Below, in pieces: positions 1 to 11,890 of a DNA stretch of 64,000 bases; within the stretch, counting starts at the first letter, position 1, and each line of letters begins with the position of its first letter. The DNA is from Cristatella mucedo (Eukaryota; Bryozoa; Phylactolaemata; Cristatellidae). Position numbers and translations under genes: made by a program. The stretch lies in assembly GCA_009760855.2 (NCBI GenBank), contig WPIO01000009.1, positions 2,294,501 to 2,358,500 on the forward strand, given 5' to 3'. The notes beneath the pieces were generated by a model. It had not been told where the DNA came from, did not search any database, and saw only the letters and a list, made by a program, of their open reading frames with translations.

Positions 1-299
1 GAACGACCGTGTACACATACACTGAGCCGTTCTTTTCTTTCTCTCGGCCTCTTAATCCTAGTGTGCTTGGATCTACGCTGCCTAAAGTTCTTGCCCTTTA
101 ATCGAGTAGTAAACGAGTGTCAGTTAAACGTTGGAATGCTATGTCAGCCAGACTATGACGGCCCTAGAGATTTTAAGCACTTTAGAATGACAAACTATAG
201 GAGCCGGATGTCTAAGTTGGTGTGTGCTGCAAGCTTCGAATGAGTCGGCTGCACTTGGAGCTTCGAAGTGAGTTGTAATAAATCAGAGTTAATATTAGC

Positions 300-418
300 T
301 TATTAAAAAGCCTCATTATATAGCGGTAGAAGAGCCTTTAAGGCCACAACCGTCCGCTTGCAGTGAGCAGCAAAGGATAGTCTGCTGCAGGACTCGCACC
401 CGTGGCCTGAGAATGAGG
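300..418 (-). repeat. SINE family 1 fragment (tRNA-derived)
   Basis: Read on the minus strand, this piece ends in the same TTAAAGGCTCTTCT and TGAGGCT sequence found at the 3' end of better copies at 2640-2855, 34170-34345 and 62985-63165. A degraded B-box-like segment is visible near 395-405. It is a decayed copy; the family assignment is my own comparison within the window. Positions 1-299 show nothing I can identify. Confidence 0.5.
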
Positions 419-736
419 TGTGAGTGGGTGTGAGAGTGGGTCGAGAAGTACGAACACTTACTAAGACCTGTCGAATAGATTGCTCTATGCTAAGGACGCG
501 GACTTATTTTATAAGCGCGTGAGCGCTCTTCATTTATGTCGCACTCTCCTACCCACGGCGTACCAGTATGAATTGGTGCTGCAACTGCAGCTCGCAAAAC
601 GTACTGCGAGCCGTCGGCTTAATCGGCGTGCCGCGCGTGTAGAAGGCCGCTACGCGGCGCTGCGAGCGCGCGACGTGCTGGCGCAACGAGTGCCGCAGGA
701 GCAGCTACGGCGCGTCTGCAGCCGCGGAGCTCCAAG

Positions 737-851
737 CTTTGGCTTGGCCCAGTCGTAGGCCGCTCGCCTTTGCCGACCGAGGTCGTGGGTTCGAACCCTG
801 TGGCGTGTTGACGGCGCCAGATCAACTTCTCTTAGGGCGCCATATAAATCA

Positions 852-895
<44 letters not shown>
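737..895 (+). repeat. SINE family 2 copy with L2-like hairpin tail and (TA)n
   Basis: An A-box-like TGGCCCAGTCG near 747 and a B-box-like GGTTCGAACCC near 787 have the spacing of an internal pol III promoter in a tRNA-derived head. They are followed by a GGCGCC...GGCGCC stem that matches the hairpin at the 3' end of the L2-like LINE in this window. The copy ends in a (TA)n run at 854-894. It is not a functional tRNA gene, because no cloverleaf 3' half follows the B box. Confidence 0.55.
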
Positions 896-899
<4 letters not shown>

Positions 900-1017
900 A
901 CATAATTTGTATTTATATAAGTTATATTTCTTTTAACGCCTATTGGCGGCGACAAAGCGCCCGCAGGATCTCGATCCTTAACGATTATAGCTAAGGCACC
1001 TCCGAATCTTGGTAAAT

Positions 1018-1275
1018 AATAATAATAATAATACATTTGATAAGACGCCCTCAGAGAACTCAATCTCTTTCTAGGCGCTTTATAATTGCTGCAAAGGAAA
1101 CACGATCGAATGGTTAGTGGTAGCGTGATCAATAAACAACAAGAATCACACGGTTAGGGGTGACGTGCACCGGGTCAGCATGCAAGTATGGTTAGTGGCA
1201 GCATGCAACAGTATCGGCAAGCATAAGCACATAAAAGACGAATCGTAGGGACCCACTGAATGCTATCATAAATCT
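1018..1275 (-). mobile_element. L2-like LINE 3' UTR, 5'-truncated
   Basis: On the minus strand this is the 3' untranslated end of the L2-like retrotransposon seen most completely at 58535-59278. It shares the phrases around the repeated GCATGC motifs, the GCGCC/GGCGC hairpin and the (ATT)n tail, which appears here as (AAT)n at 1018-1033. No reverse-transcriptase coding sequence remains. Confidence 0.7.
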
Positions 1276-1891
1276 ATGATGAAGAGTACGGGAGCGTGAG
1301 TGAATTCGTTGATCTCGTCGTGGCTGGCGCTGAGCCTCGAGCTTACTTGAGCGTGCACGAATAGGTTCACAGGCAGACCGTTGCATATTGCTCCGACGCG
1401 ACTAACATAAGGACTCGTACGACGCCACCCTATCGGACGTCAAGTGAGAGCTTGCGAAATGAAGTTTTTGAGCGTCGCAAGAGTGGGCGTCATCCGAAAG
1501 AGACGTTCTAGTATGTACACTCAAACATCAAACGCTTTCGCTGAAGGCAGCCCGTCTTGTAATGTCGTTTCGCCCCGAGCGCTCCAGGGCTTCAACGACT
1601 AATTAAAGGTACAATACGAAGAAAAGCTGCCGCGCTTCGACGTCTTCGTGTGAGTAAGCTACAATTTCCCACCGCTGCACTGGTCCTGTCTACAGATTTC
1701 TATGAAGCCAGCACGAGTCTACTTTTGCTGAAGCGGCTCCCCTTAGCAGTCTCGAGTATCGGTCGACGAATGACCGCAGGTATATAATTTGCTGGGCTGG
1801 ATTCGGCAGGAAGTGAGTGGGCGCGGAGACGTCAATCCGGCACGACCGCCACTAAACAGTCAACGGAGTAGGCGCCGTAGGTACACTGGGC

Positions 1892-2007
1892 TAGTTTATT
1901 TCAGTTGGCAATCAAGCTGGCAACTGAATAGGACATCCTCAAAATCGCATAGTTTATTTCAGTTGGCAATCAAGCTGGCAACTGAATAGGACATCCTCAA
2001 AATCGCA
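1892..2007. repeat. Tandem duplication, 2 x 58 bp
   Basis: Two adjacent copies of a 58-bp unit start at 1892 and 1950 with TAGTTTATTTCAGTTGGCAA. They look identical by eye, so the duplication is recent. No coding signal. Confidence 0.9.
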
Positions 2008-2223
2008 CGAGACACTGGCGGTCCTCTCCTGTGGCGCGTCCGTCGAAGGAGCTGCCGATGAATGAACGAGCGAAGTAGCTGCAGAATGTTGCGCTGCGTC
2101 AGACCGTTCGCGGATCGTCGAGGCGCTCATTATGCTACGCGTGCGCCTAGCGGCGAAGAACCTAGAAGCGTAGAGCCGTCATATCGTAGCGTGCGCGTTC
2201 CGTACCGCGTTGAAGCTGGCGTT

Positions 2224-2224
<1 letters not shown>

Positions 2225-2304
<80 letters not shown>
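2225..2304. repeat. (GA)n microsatellite
   Basis: Uninterrupted GA dinucleotide array of about 80 bp. Apparent Arg-Glu and Leu-Ser open frames across it are artefacts. Confidence 0.95.
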
Positions 2305-2306
<2 letters not shown>

Positions 2307-2514
2307 AAGGCTCGTCAAATTTCCAAAAACTCGGTGATGGCAAGCTGTAGTCTTTCTTAATGGAATAGTCTCTGCGGAGGCTCGCTCGCCGGAACTGCGA
2401 TTACGATATACAGGATTCGGTTGGCTCGCTGAAGTGGTCGGGAAATTTGCGTCCCATGTTTACATTGCGGAGACGGCAGCCTAATGCGCAGCTCTCGGTA
2501 CGAATTATTATTCT

Positions 2515-2585
2515 AATTACATAATAATAGGATCATAATATCAATACATGTGTAGCGCCCTCAGAGAACTCGATCTCTTGTAGCA
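2515..2585 (-). repeat. L2-like LINE tail, fragment
   Basis: Contains the hairpin element TAGCGCCCTCAGAGAACTC with an adjacent AT-rich ATAATA run, in minus orientation. Only the extreme 3' end of the LINE, or of a SINE carrying the same tail, is left. Confidence 0.55.
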
Positions 2586-2639
2586 ACCGAGCTCGTTGGC
2601 CCAACCTAACCGGCCAGGTCGAAATACTAGCTAGCAAGA

Positions 2640-2855
2640 GATCGTGGTAATGGCCGGGTAGCTGCCGCTTTCTGCAGCTTAAGTCCTCGGTCTCAGCCCA
2701 GGGGTATCCAGGCGCTCGCTCTACACGACCGAGGTCGCGGGTTCTGCTAGTTCAGCAGCGGGCGGCCGATCCCTTATTGCCCGGTGAAAGCGGCTGCTTC
2801 GCGGGCCTTCGACGCTCCTATGCCGCTATATTTAAATGAGGCTGTTAAAAATCAG
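2640..2855 (+). repeat. SINE family 1 copy
   Basis: The head has an A-box-like segment near 2696 and the shared phrase GACCGAGGTCGCGGGTTC around 2728. The body GATCCCTTATTGCC and the end TTTAAATGAGGCTGTTAAA match the copies at 34170-34345 and 62985-63165. This defines a tRNA-derived SINE of roughly 170-210 bp. Confidence 0.6.
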
Positions 2856-2859
2856 CCAA

Positions 2860-3010
2860 CCTTCATTCCTCACTTCCTCAGCCACCCTCCTGACTCAGCC
2901 ATGCTTCTCAGTCTCTCTTTTTATTTTGCGCGAGACGAAGTCTGCTGGCTACTCTATGTGCCCAATGAGCCGCCCAGGCTCTGGGAGTGCCGTAGAATAC
3001 TTTCCAGCGT
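2860..3010 (+). mobile_element. Fragment of second non-LTR family (ACATT-tailed)
   Basis: The coding remnant includes residues like RETKSAGYSMCP, matching RETKSVGYRMRT in the copy at 49025-49331 and the minus-strand copy at 59279-59780. The fragment is decayed and lacks the tail. Confidence 0.55.
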
Positions 3011-3834
3011 GGCGCCCACCCAGCCTAGCGTGTCCTGGCGTACCTCTGTAGGGGCTCGCGGGCGCGCGATGGCGGCGCGATGAAGAGCGAAGCCCCCACA
3101 AGCGTTGTCGACGACGGCTGTATTATACGATATAGCAGCCGTCGTGCGTGCTGCTCCGGAGCACGAGGTGCCAAGAGAGAGAGAGAGAAGAGAGTGGATA
3201 GCGTGCGTGCAGGCCGACGCACAGGCAGAAAGTAAATTGCGCGGCAAGGAACGAGTCACGTGCCGGCAAGGAGCGTTCCCGTTGGGCGGACAGAACGTCG
3301 GCTGGGGGGGGGGGTGGAACCACGTGACGGCGATCGCACGCCCACACCTCAAGGAGGCGGAGGGAGTTTACCTGATGGAATGACTAGGCGGGCAACCCGA
3401 GTGCCGATGGCCTTTCTCGGCAGTCCGCTGGCACTCTGCCTCCCCGAACGGCGCATCCTTCGCGGCACGATGCGGACCGTCGAGGCTTTCTGTTCTGTCG
3501 AAGGGACGGTAAATTGTATCGGCTGCTTGGGACGGAGCTCGGCTGACGTCGCCGCCAAACGCAAGCTTGGCTTCCATTTGTAAGAAGACGATCCCAGGCT
3601 CTACCTATCCTTCGACCGTTCTAAGCCAGCGGGCATTTGCCCCCTCCCCCCACTGCTGAGCAGCCACCTGGGCCGCACCTATTCCTACGCCCGCTGGCCG
3701 TCACCGATGACAAGATATCTTAAGTCCACCTGATGAGCATCCCCTGAGATGATGCCAAATAATCGTGGCGCACTATTCCCACAACGAGTGTCCTTAAATG
3801 AGCTAATTTTCTCCACTGTCAAGTTGGCCCATGT

Positions 3835-4400
3835 TCAGAGAACGAACATTGCTGAAATCAGAGCCTACTGAGATAAAGAGTCTGGCCGCCAAAGTAGTGT
3901 ATGCTTTTGTGGCATTGCTTCTAGATTATTGCAATTCCCTTTATTTAAGACCCTTGGCCTGTGCCCTTAGCCGTCCGAAACTGGTGCCCACAACTCAGCA
4001 GCTCGTCCGAACGAAGTAGCTGTCGCATCACACCCCTCAGTCTGAGCTTCACTGGCGCTCTTTCAAGCATAGAATCGAATTCTAGATCCTCAAGTTTGGC
4101 TTACTGGTCACTTCAATTGCATCTATTGCCTGCAGTACCGGCCTACATGTTCGAGCATTCTGCTCCTTCAACACGCTCTCAAAACCTGCTGCTCTTCAGT
4201 ATCCGGTCGTCTCATTGTCCCTCGCGATAATTTGAAATCCTTAGGTGGTTCGAGCCTACAACTCTTTTGCACCAAAAGTCTGGAACGACTGCTTCAGGCT
4301 ACGGTCACAACGTTCGATGACCTTCGATGCAGATTTCAAGGGTCAGCTACAGACGCATCTGGTCAGCCTTTCCCTTTGCGCTGGTGAACTTGCCACTTCC
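3835..4400 (+). pseudogene. Decayed L2-like reverse transcriptase C-terminus
   Basis: Fragments in several frames follow the order typical of the CR1/L2 reverse-transcriptase end: LDYCNSLY, then a HITP-like HHTPQSELHW, then APKVWNDCF and a final LQTHL. Stops and frameshifts break it, so it is an old, inactive copy. The stretch 3011-3834 has no recognisable gene. Confidence 0.55.
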
Positions 4401-4736
4401 CTTTAATCCTGCCGTACCATGTGTGTATCTGTGCATGACTCACGAGTCACTATACAAGCCAGTGATCTTAGCGACCAGTGGCCACGAGTGTGTTCATGTT
4501 TGCTTTAGATTGCTGGCCTAAGCACGATGCTTGTTTGCTTTTGCATTCCTTGTGCCGCACCTGTCTCTAAAAAAATGGATATCGATTCTCTCACAACGAG
4601 TTGTAAAGAACCTCCATAAGTTCTCGTATGGCGATATACACACGATATATCATCACTATCCTTCATAAGCCACAAGTCTCCCGTCAGTTTGAGGCAGGAG
4701 CCACGAGAACCGATCAGGGCAACGCACAAAAGCACG

Positions 4737-4739
<3 letters not shown>

Positions 4740-4806
<67 letters not shown>
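4740..4806. repeat. (CA)n microsatellite
   Basis: Perfect CA array of about 66 bp. The Val-Cys and Thr-His frames over it are artefacts. Confidence 0.95.
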
Positions 4807-4808
<2 letters not shown>

Positions 4809-5780
4809 TACACACACTCGGCAGGTGCTCATTCTAGAGCGCTGAGTCGTAAGAAGGGAAATGCAGAAGCAGCGAGAGCCCATTATTGCACTGACTTAGC
4901 CGGACTCTGTATTGAGAGAGCAGATGGTTAAAAGTGTGCCGGTCAAGGGCCATATAGGGAAAGAGTAAAGTTGGAGCATCTCTTTTGTGACATGCTGTGA
5001 CATGCCCGCCTTTGATTTGCTCTGCACGTACTCAGAATAGTCAGCAGTGGTTTCTACGTTAAAAAGGTCCGCTGTGCAGGTGTAGACAGCAGTCTCATCA
5101 GAGCTGTTGCTGTCAGCACCCGAAGACATTTCCCAAGGTCACTTCGTGGGTAATTCTGGCTTGTGCAAACAGCTTAAGATAAACACATGCATGATATCCC
5201 TCTGTTTGCACGGGACGGCATAGGCTACGATCCACCGTGCCTCACGAAGGGTGTGTCACATGCATAAGTACCACGTGGCTCAGCCAACGGCTGAGCTGCT
5301 TGGTATCTTTGTACCTTGGTACCGTCTGGTTGACTAATGCGATGCAAATGACAACTCGTGGTGACTTCGAAGTCCGACTGCATCTGATGCGGATTTTCGC
5401 AGCTGCACAATTTCAAAATGCCTGGAGTATACGCAGTGCTCATTGGAAAAGAAATGGCAGCCTTGTTGCTACATCATCGTCGCTCTGCTGGTCGGTGCAT
5501 TTTCTCGACTGAATCGCAAATGGTCAGCAACGGTTCGCTGTTTGACACGCTCCGCCCAACATCAGCCACTTTGAACTTCGGTACTATTCGATAGTGTGCA
5601 ACGTATAGCAATAGCAACGAGAAAACTGAACACCCACTTATCTGCCACAGTGGCGGTAAGGCAGGGGAACTATGAGGAGTGTCGTCAGTGTATTAGGTTG
5701 GCCACAGGCCTGCTGTCGACTGTTGCTGCATGTCTGAATGCAAGAGATATTAGTGCTGTCGTGCGTGCACAAGCGAGCAC

Positions 5781-5782
<2 letters not shown>

Positions 5783-5844
<62 letters not shown>

Positions 5845-5883
5845 ACACATACACACACACACGTGCACACAAACACACACACA

Positions 5884-5922
<39 letters not shown>

Positions 5923-5945
5923 ATGCACACATGCACACACCCACA
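5783..5945. repeat. Compound (CA)n microsatellite
   Basis: Long CA array interrupted by CATA, CGTG and CCCA variants, degenerating rightwards into CATGCACA motifs. The surrounding 4807-5782 holds no supported gene. Confidence 0.9.
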
Positions 5946-5949
5946 TATG

Positions 5950-7600
5950 CATGCACACATTTATATCGCATATGTAAAGTGCCAAGAAAAAAGTTCTCTG
6001 AGAGTTTATTATTATTTTTATTGTTATACATACACACCCACTTGGGCATGCACACACTTTTGCACACAGTCACGTGTGCTACCGCACCAGAAGTCATACA
6101 TTTCTTAGTCTGTAGAGAAGACAGCTTCTGGCAGCTCATCAGCTAGGCTAAATATGCCACGCATGCGGTCATTATATGCTGCCGTCAGGCTGTGCTCGTC
6201 AGAACTTCACGGCAATCACGACAGAGGACAAATACGATTCTTATCGTAAGCTAGTTGCCTAGCCGCCACCGTTGTCCTCGTATTCATCGATGGACTTGAT
6301 TGGTGGTTTGCCGTTGCTAGTGCAGCATTGACAGTAAGCTGATAAAACGGTAGATAAGCTGCATTTACTGCATCGAGGCAGCCTTGCTACCCACGACTGG
6401 CTGGGAAGCTGAAGTATACAATGGCCACATCTGTTAATGGACGAATGCGATATTCAGGCGCTTAGACCTTGTTCGTCCTCGCTGCACAAGCAAATTTCAA
6501 TCGTGTGGGTTGGGAAAAGAGGACTCGCCTTGATGATTATAAAACATGCACTATTTCTGGAATTTAGGGCCTACGAGCTGAACTGACTGTTTTCTCTGCT
6601 CAGGTGGGATTCAGAAAAATCCCCTGCCAAATTTCGGAGAATCGCGCTGATCTTACTAAGAAGCAATCTTCAGCAGCCAGATTGTGACAGCATAAGAGAT
6701 TGTTGGCAGTTCCTTAGCTATAACCTATTGAAACCGGATATCCCATAATCTATAGTTTATAGAGAGTGTAGCTTGATATCTATAGTGATAGGTCGGTCGG
6801 TTGCAGTTTGGGCTTCAAAGTTAGTGGTATACTTTTGAGTGGTGCAGTACAAATCTAAATACTGCAGCTGACGAGTAGAATATGTAGCTCTACGCATCAA
6901 CATGGGCATTGTTAAATAATTAGGTTTGGGCGATCTTGATTGCCACTGTACTTAGAAAGTGCCGATTCCAACAGTATTTGTCATACATCTGGAAGGATTA
7001 GCGCCCGTTAGTGCTCTGTCTCTGTGGCTAGGGCTTTAGTTCAGAAGCCGCTACATCACGTTTGGAACGCATAAAAATGGAGACTCGATCGTAGTACTGC
7101 ATTCGTTCTGTCGGCCGACGAGGAGCTGTCAGTAGCTGATGCGGCTAAAATGCTGCACCAACCGAAGCACATCTGAAAAGCTCCAATGCAGTCTTTTCAG
7201 GTCGTTGCAGTTTTTCGAAGGTCTTTGCATTGCAGTCGTCTCTGATCCCAAAAGTCTGAAAAATTCACGACTTCCTCTGACTACAGGTTACAAACCGACG
7301 CGATCCTCTAGGCATTTGCTCGATCCGTTGCATTTAGAGAGGCTCCGCTACCAGATGGTGCTCTCGAGTGCTCTCTCTCCCCCTCACTCTCTCTCTCCGT
7401 TCTGATGCCAGCCCAGCTTTTGAGGCGTCGACGGTCGACAAGTCGACCGCCCAGTGTCACCCACCAGAGGTTCTCGCCCCCTTCCAGCTGACGTTCTATA
7501 TGCCCGAATTTCCTCTGCAGGCATCAGCAATCGTGCCTTGCACCGATGAGCTGCTCGCCTTTAGCTAGCTGCCGGCTCGAGTCGGTTAATTACTTCGGCG
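5950..7600. other. Non-coding stretch, nothing identified
   Basis: No long open frame, no recognisable repeat head or tail and no RNA gene seen. Base composition is unremarkable until the CpG-rich block that begins near 7600. Confidence 0.4.
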
Positions 7601-9660
7601 GGTTGGGCGATTGTTGCCATGTATCTCCCCGCCCGTCTGCCTGTCCGCCACATGCATTCTGAGGGGACGACGCTACCCTCTCTTCTCTTCTTCCGCTCTT
7701 ACAGAGCTGCTTACTCGATTCCAGCGAGTGCCAAAAAAACATGCGCCGCCTCTCCCAACTGCGGAAATACACGTCGTGTCGCACGCGACACAACTCGCTG
7801 CAGGAAAGGGGGTGGGGTGGGGGAGGAAAGGAAGAGTCGTCTCGGAGCGCGGCGCTCGCGGGTGCGCCGTGCGCCGCCGTTGTACTCGAGCAAAATTAAG
7901 AAATTCGCCAAGTTTGATCGCGTTGTCGACGTGAGGATCCGACTATCGGACGCAACCGTAGGAAGGGATCGAGGAGAAGGCAAGCCGTGCTATCGAGAGT
8001 GGGAGCACGCGCTGCACGAAGGAAAAGGCAGGCCCCGATATCGATTCAACGATAAGAGCTCCCGACAAGCCGAGCAAGCGTCGACGGCTGGACGAAGTAT
8101 CGCTAGAGTCGGAGGCCCAAAAGATGGCCGGCCAAGCGCACTCCCCCTCGATGTTTCGCAGCAGCCCCGATTTCCCCGAGCTCGGTTCAAAAGGTGGCCG
8201 TCGGCGTACGACCTCCGGCTGGACGCGCATCTAGCGGCGTCTGCGACGGCCCGCCGGGTGTCGCTGGCACGATGGCGCTGTAGGACGTTTTATTTTTATG
8301 CACTTTCGCCTTCTTGCTTGCCACTCGTCGGGTCTCGAGAGCGACTTTGTCGCCCGGGCAGCGACCTCGGCCAAAGGTCGCCGTCGCTCACGCAGTGTCG
8401 CCCACGCGGCTCGGGCCACATTCACTTAAGCGCTCGCCTCGCTAGGGCGCCCGCCGAATCGTTGTACCGCTTCCAGGAACGGAACGGTCTCGACAGGGGC
8501 TTTGCGGGCTTCGGGCTGCTGTCGTCTTCTATGAGCGCGGCGAGCGTCGTCTGCCGCCTCGTTACGTATGCTTCTTACCAACTGCACCTACGAGCTGTCG
8601 GTCGCACTGTACGCCTTGGGAGAAATTATCGACCGACGGGCCAATCGGTTGCGTGCCGCCGCTCGCGCCGCCTGTCGCGCGCTAGTATGCCTGCGTTTTA
8701 TATCTCCGGCGTTTGCCGGCGAGAGGGCTCAAATGCTCATTAAACTATCAAGACCACCAACCAAATAAGGTAACGATAAGGACGCTCCTGCATGCGGGCG
8801 CAGCAGCCTCGGGCGGTGGCCGCCCGTTTGGAAAGATGGATTACTGCGCCAGTGTGTTAGGTTGGTTGTAGCTAAGGTGATAGGGCATAGCCTCAAATTT
8901 CCCATCGTTTATCACTGAGCAGCATACCAGGACAATTCTCGATGAGCGCGTCGCGTCCTTCACGGCCGACGGTAATGAGGGTTCACGCGTTAGCCAATCG
9001 TAGACCGGCGCGAAGTAGTTCTTTCGCCTTGTGACCTACATTGGCGCGGTTCCGGACCGGCGCTGCGTTCGGTAGATGGTCGAGCTTGCTGCTGCGTCTG
9101 ACGCAAGGAGTTTCGTGCGTTTCGCGTCTGAGGATAGCCCGCAGCCCAGTGTGCGGCACTCTTCTCTTAGCCTGTGAGTACTTTGGTTCCCCGCACGCTG
9201 GGCCGGGGCGCCGTTTCTGCAGTCGGATGTCGTGCGACCCATTCAATATGGCCGTGGTCCGCACTGGCCACTCGAACCGAACTAGTCTCGTCGGCGTTAG
9301 GCCATAGCTTGTTAGCCGTTTTGCCCGCAGGCGTTGCGCAAAAAATTCTGTGACCGCTGGTATGACTGCGAGCGCGCACTCTGGTCTGTGCCTCGCGCTG
9401 CCTTCTCTCGCGCGAGTGAGAGGGCGGTAACTTCTCCCGTGACTGCCTCCCCCTCCTGGCCGCCGCCCGTGTCGTCGCTTGTTCGCGTGCCTCTACTTTC
9501 AGGGGGGTGGGGTGGGGAATGGGTGGGGATGGGGAGAGTGCCGCGGTTGTCGTGCATACGGCCGGGTCCAGTGGGCGGTTTGCTAAGACGCCGCACCGCA
9601 TCCAGCGCTGGCCTGCGGGTAGGCGGCATTTCGTCTGCAGCCCGCCGCCGATACTGAAGG
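7600..9660 (+). promoter_or_regulatory. CpG-rich block, candidate promoter or 5' non-coding exon region
   Basis: CpG dinucleotides are dense here and much rarer in the flanks. The first beta-spectrin exon I can see opens right after a splice acceptor at 12901-12902, so an upstream non-coding exon must exist. This block, 3-5 kb upstream on the same side, is the most promoter-like sequence in the window. No TATA box or transcription start can be fixed by eye. The stop-free 374-codon frame at 7619-8743 looks like a by-product of GC content. Confidence 0.3.
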
Positions 9661-9780
9661 CAGGCTGAACGCTGATAAGCTATCGCTCAGGATCTTTATG
9701 GAGACGCAGACGCTCGAGATTCTGCTTTTTTGCTATTTGCACTCCAGTCGCATTGCGCATGGGCAGCCCCTAGGAAAAGA

Positions 9781-9800
9781 CCCCCCCCCCCCCCCCCCCC
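9781..9800. repeat. Poly-C tract
   Basis: An uninterrupted run of 20 cytosines; the reverse strand is a G-run. Confidence 0.95.
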
Positions 9801-10164
9801 GGTGGCCCGCGTCGTTCTTGGCTCTGAGCCACGCGATCGCCCTTGCCTTAGGGCATGCCGCCGCAGCTGCGTCGACCGCGGATAGGTTACAATTAACTAC
9901 TTGCACGATTGACAATCGCTGTAGCTTCGCGAAGCTGCGGTTCACTTGCTCGATTCGTTTCTAGTCTTACGCCAATTCAGCTAACTGATGGCCAACGTTT
10001 TTTTGCATATTCGAACCGGGTTATTCATACGCTGTGCATTCGGCCAACTGCAGTCTTACTTCGTTGGTTTGGTGAACCGAGCCTTTTTGGACAATTCAGG
10101 CAGTGATTATCATTCATTTGGGTGTACTTATGGCCAGCGAGCAAAATACTTCAGGTATATGATT

Positions 10165-10330
10165 ACTATAAACAATTCATTTGTATAGCGCCTCAGGAGA
10201 ACTTCATCTCTATTCAGGCGCTTCACATATGCCACGGGGCTCGAGCCCACGATCTCGGACATCAAATTAGTTCACCTTGACCTTGGTCGATGCAAGCACC
10301 TTACCTTAACCACTGGGCCAAACAAGTGAT
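10165..10330 (-). repeat. SINE family 2 copy (tRNA head plus L2-like tail)
   Basis: Reading the minus strand, a tRNA-like head carries TTGGCCCAGTGG (A box, near 10315) and GGGCTCGAGCCCC (B-box region, near 10228). The AGCGCCT...AGGCGCT hairpin tail follows at 10187-10213, then ATACAAATGAATT. The same arrangement occurs at 61645-61762 and 62190-62347. Confidence 0.65.
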
Positions 10331-10914
10331 AGTTAAAGTGATAGCTCGGTGAGTTGAGACCAGGACGGTATGCATGTCAAAAATCCTGCTACTGTGGTAT
10401 CAAGATCAGTAACGGTTCAGTACCCTGGCTCGGTTTCACCGGCTGACAGCCTGTTTATTTACTGACCACCAAATTTCACCCAATGTATACCACTCGAACA
10501 CTTGGCGAAGTTTACTTACATTTATCATGCTTGTCATTTTGATGCTACTGTTGCATCATCATATGGTTTTCCTTCCCCATTCCATATTGAGAGAATGCAC
10601 CATAGCTTCATTTCGGCAGACGGGCCGGTGAAAGTTTTATTGCACATTGTTGTCGTAGGAGATGTGATAATTGGTGAGGCAGCCTTTGGCTGGTTCGGCT
10701 GATTTATGCTAGCATGATAATAAAGCTAACTGTATGTTAGATGTGGTAGACGTGCTTCGGAAGAAGTTGCAGTGGCACTCAGGTTGAGCCTTATTGGGTG
10801 GAGCAGGGTTGGTTAATTGTTTATTGTCAAAAATATTACCTCGGAGTATGGCCATTGGACTTACACTGACCTTGGTCAGCCAAAGAATGTGCAGGTTAGC
10901 TGTCATGGTTCACC

Positions 10915-11235
<321 letters not shown>

Positions 11236-11644
11236 GGCACTGCTGTATTTGCCCGATGCATCCCTGCTGCTTTGCTGCCTAATTTGGATGGACCACGTGG
11301 TATGCTTTTAGCCGGTTATGTGTGTAGGTGCTTGCCTTTGCTAGCATCCCTAAACCTTAAACAGTGCAATGCTGACACGAAATGGCTTGTGGGATAGTAG
11401 ACTCGCTGTGCCCGCTCCGGCTTTCTCGATTTGTCCATTTGCTCCTGTGCTGACTTGCGTCGATATTGAGACATGAACCACAAACTGGACCCATAGCACT
11501 GCCCTGTCTATCGTTGTATGTACACAGGTGGCTGCTTGCGATTTTTCTGTGGGACGTGGGAGTTATCCTCTCACTCAACATGAATTCCAGCCTGGCTACC
11601 CAGAAAGCTATTGAACCGTGATGTGTATTGTGTTGTAAAGTATC

Positions 11645-11890
11645 TTTTATCTTACAACTCCACAGAGCCATTTGACTAAGTGGTGGTTACGCATGACTTT
11701 TCTCGAGTGCACTCAAAGCCTGAGTGGATTTCGATACTCATAGGGTTGCCAACAGACTTAACTCAACGTCACTCAACGAGAGTGAAAGTGAGAAGCATAG
11801 CTGAGTCAATAGGGCAGTTGAGGTAGTGTTGAGCATGGAATTAACCGCTCAGGACAACAGCAAAGGATGTGCCACAGTCGGCGGCAGAGA
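11645..11890 (-). mobile_element. ACATT-tailed non-LTR family, decayed copy
   Basis: Shares AACTCCACA-AGCCA, the AAGTGAGAAGCATAGC motif, GCAGTTGAGGTAGTG and ATGTGCCACAGTC with the minus-strand copies at 49440-49900 and 59279-59780. Only the 3' portion is present. Confidence 0.6.

Noticed and set aside
747-801. tRNA gene
   Set aside because: A and B boxes are present but no complete cloverleaf follows. The same head recurs with SINE tails at several places, so it is a tRNA-derived SINE.
4505-6139. Val-Cys and Thr-His repeat frames
   Set aside because: Produced by CA microsatellites.
7619-8743. 374-codon plus-strand open frame in the CpG-rich block
   Set aside because: Arg/Ala/Ser-rich composition, no domain, no motif and overlapping open frames on the other strand. 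GC-rich DNA lacks stop codons by chance.
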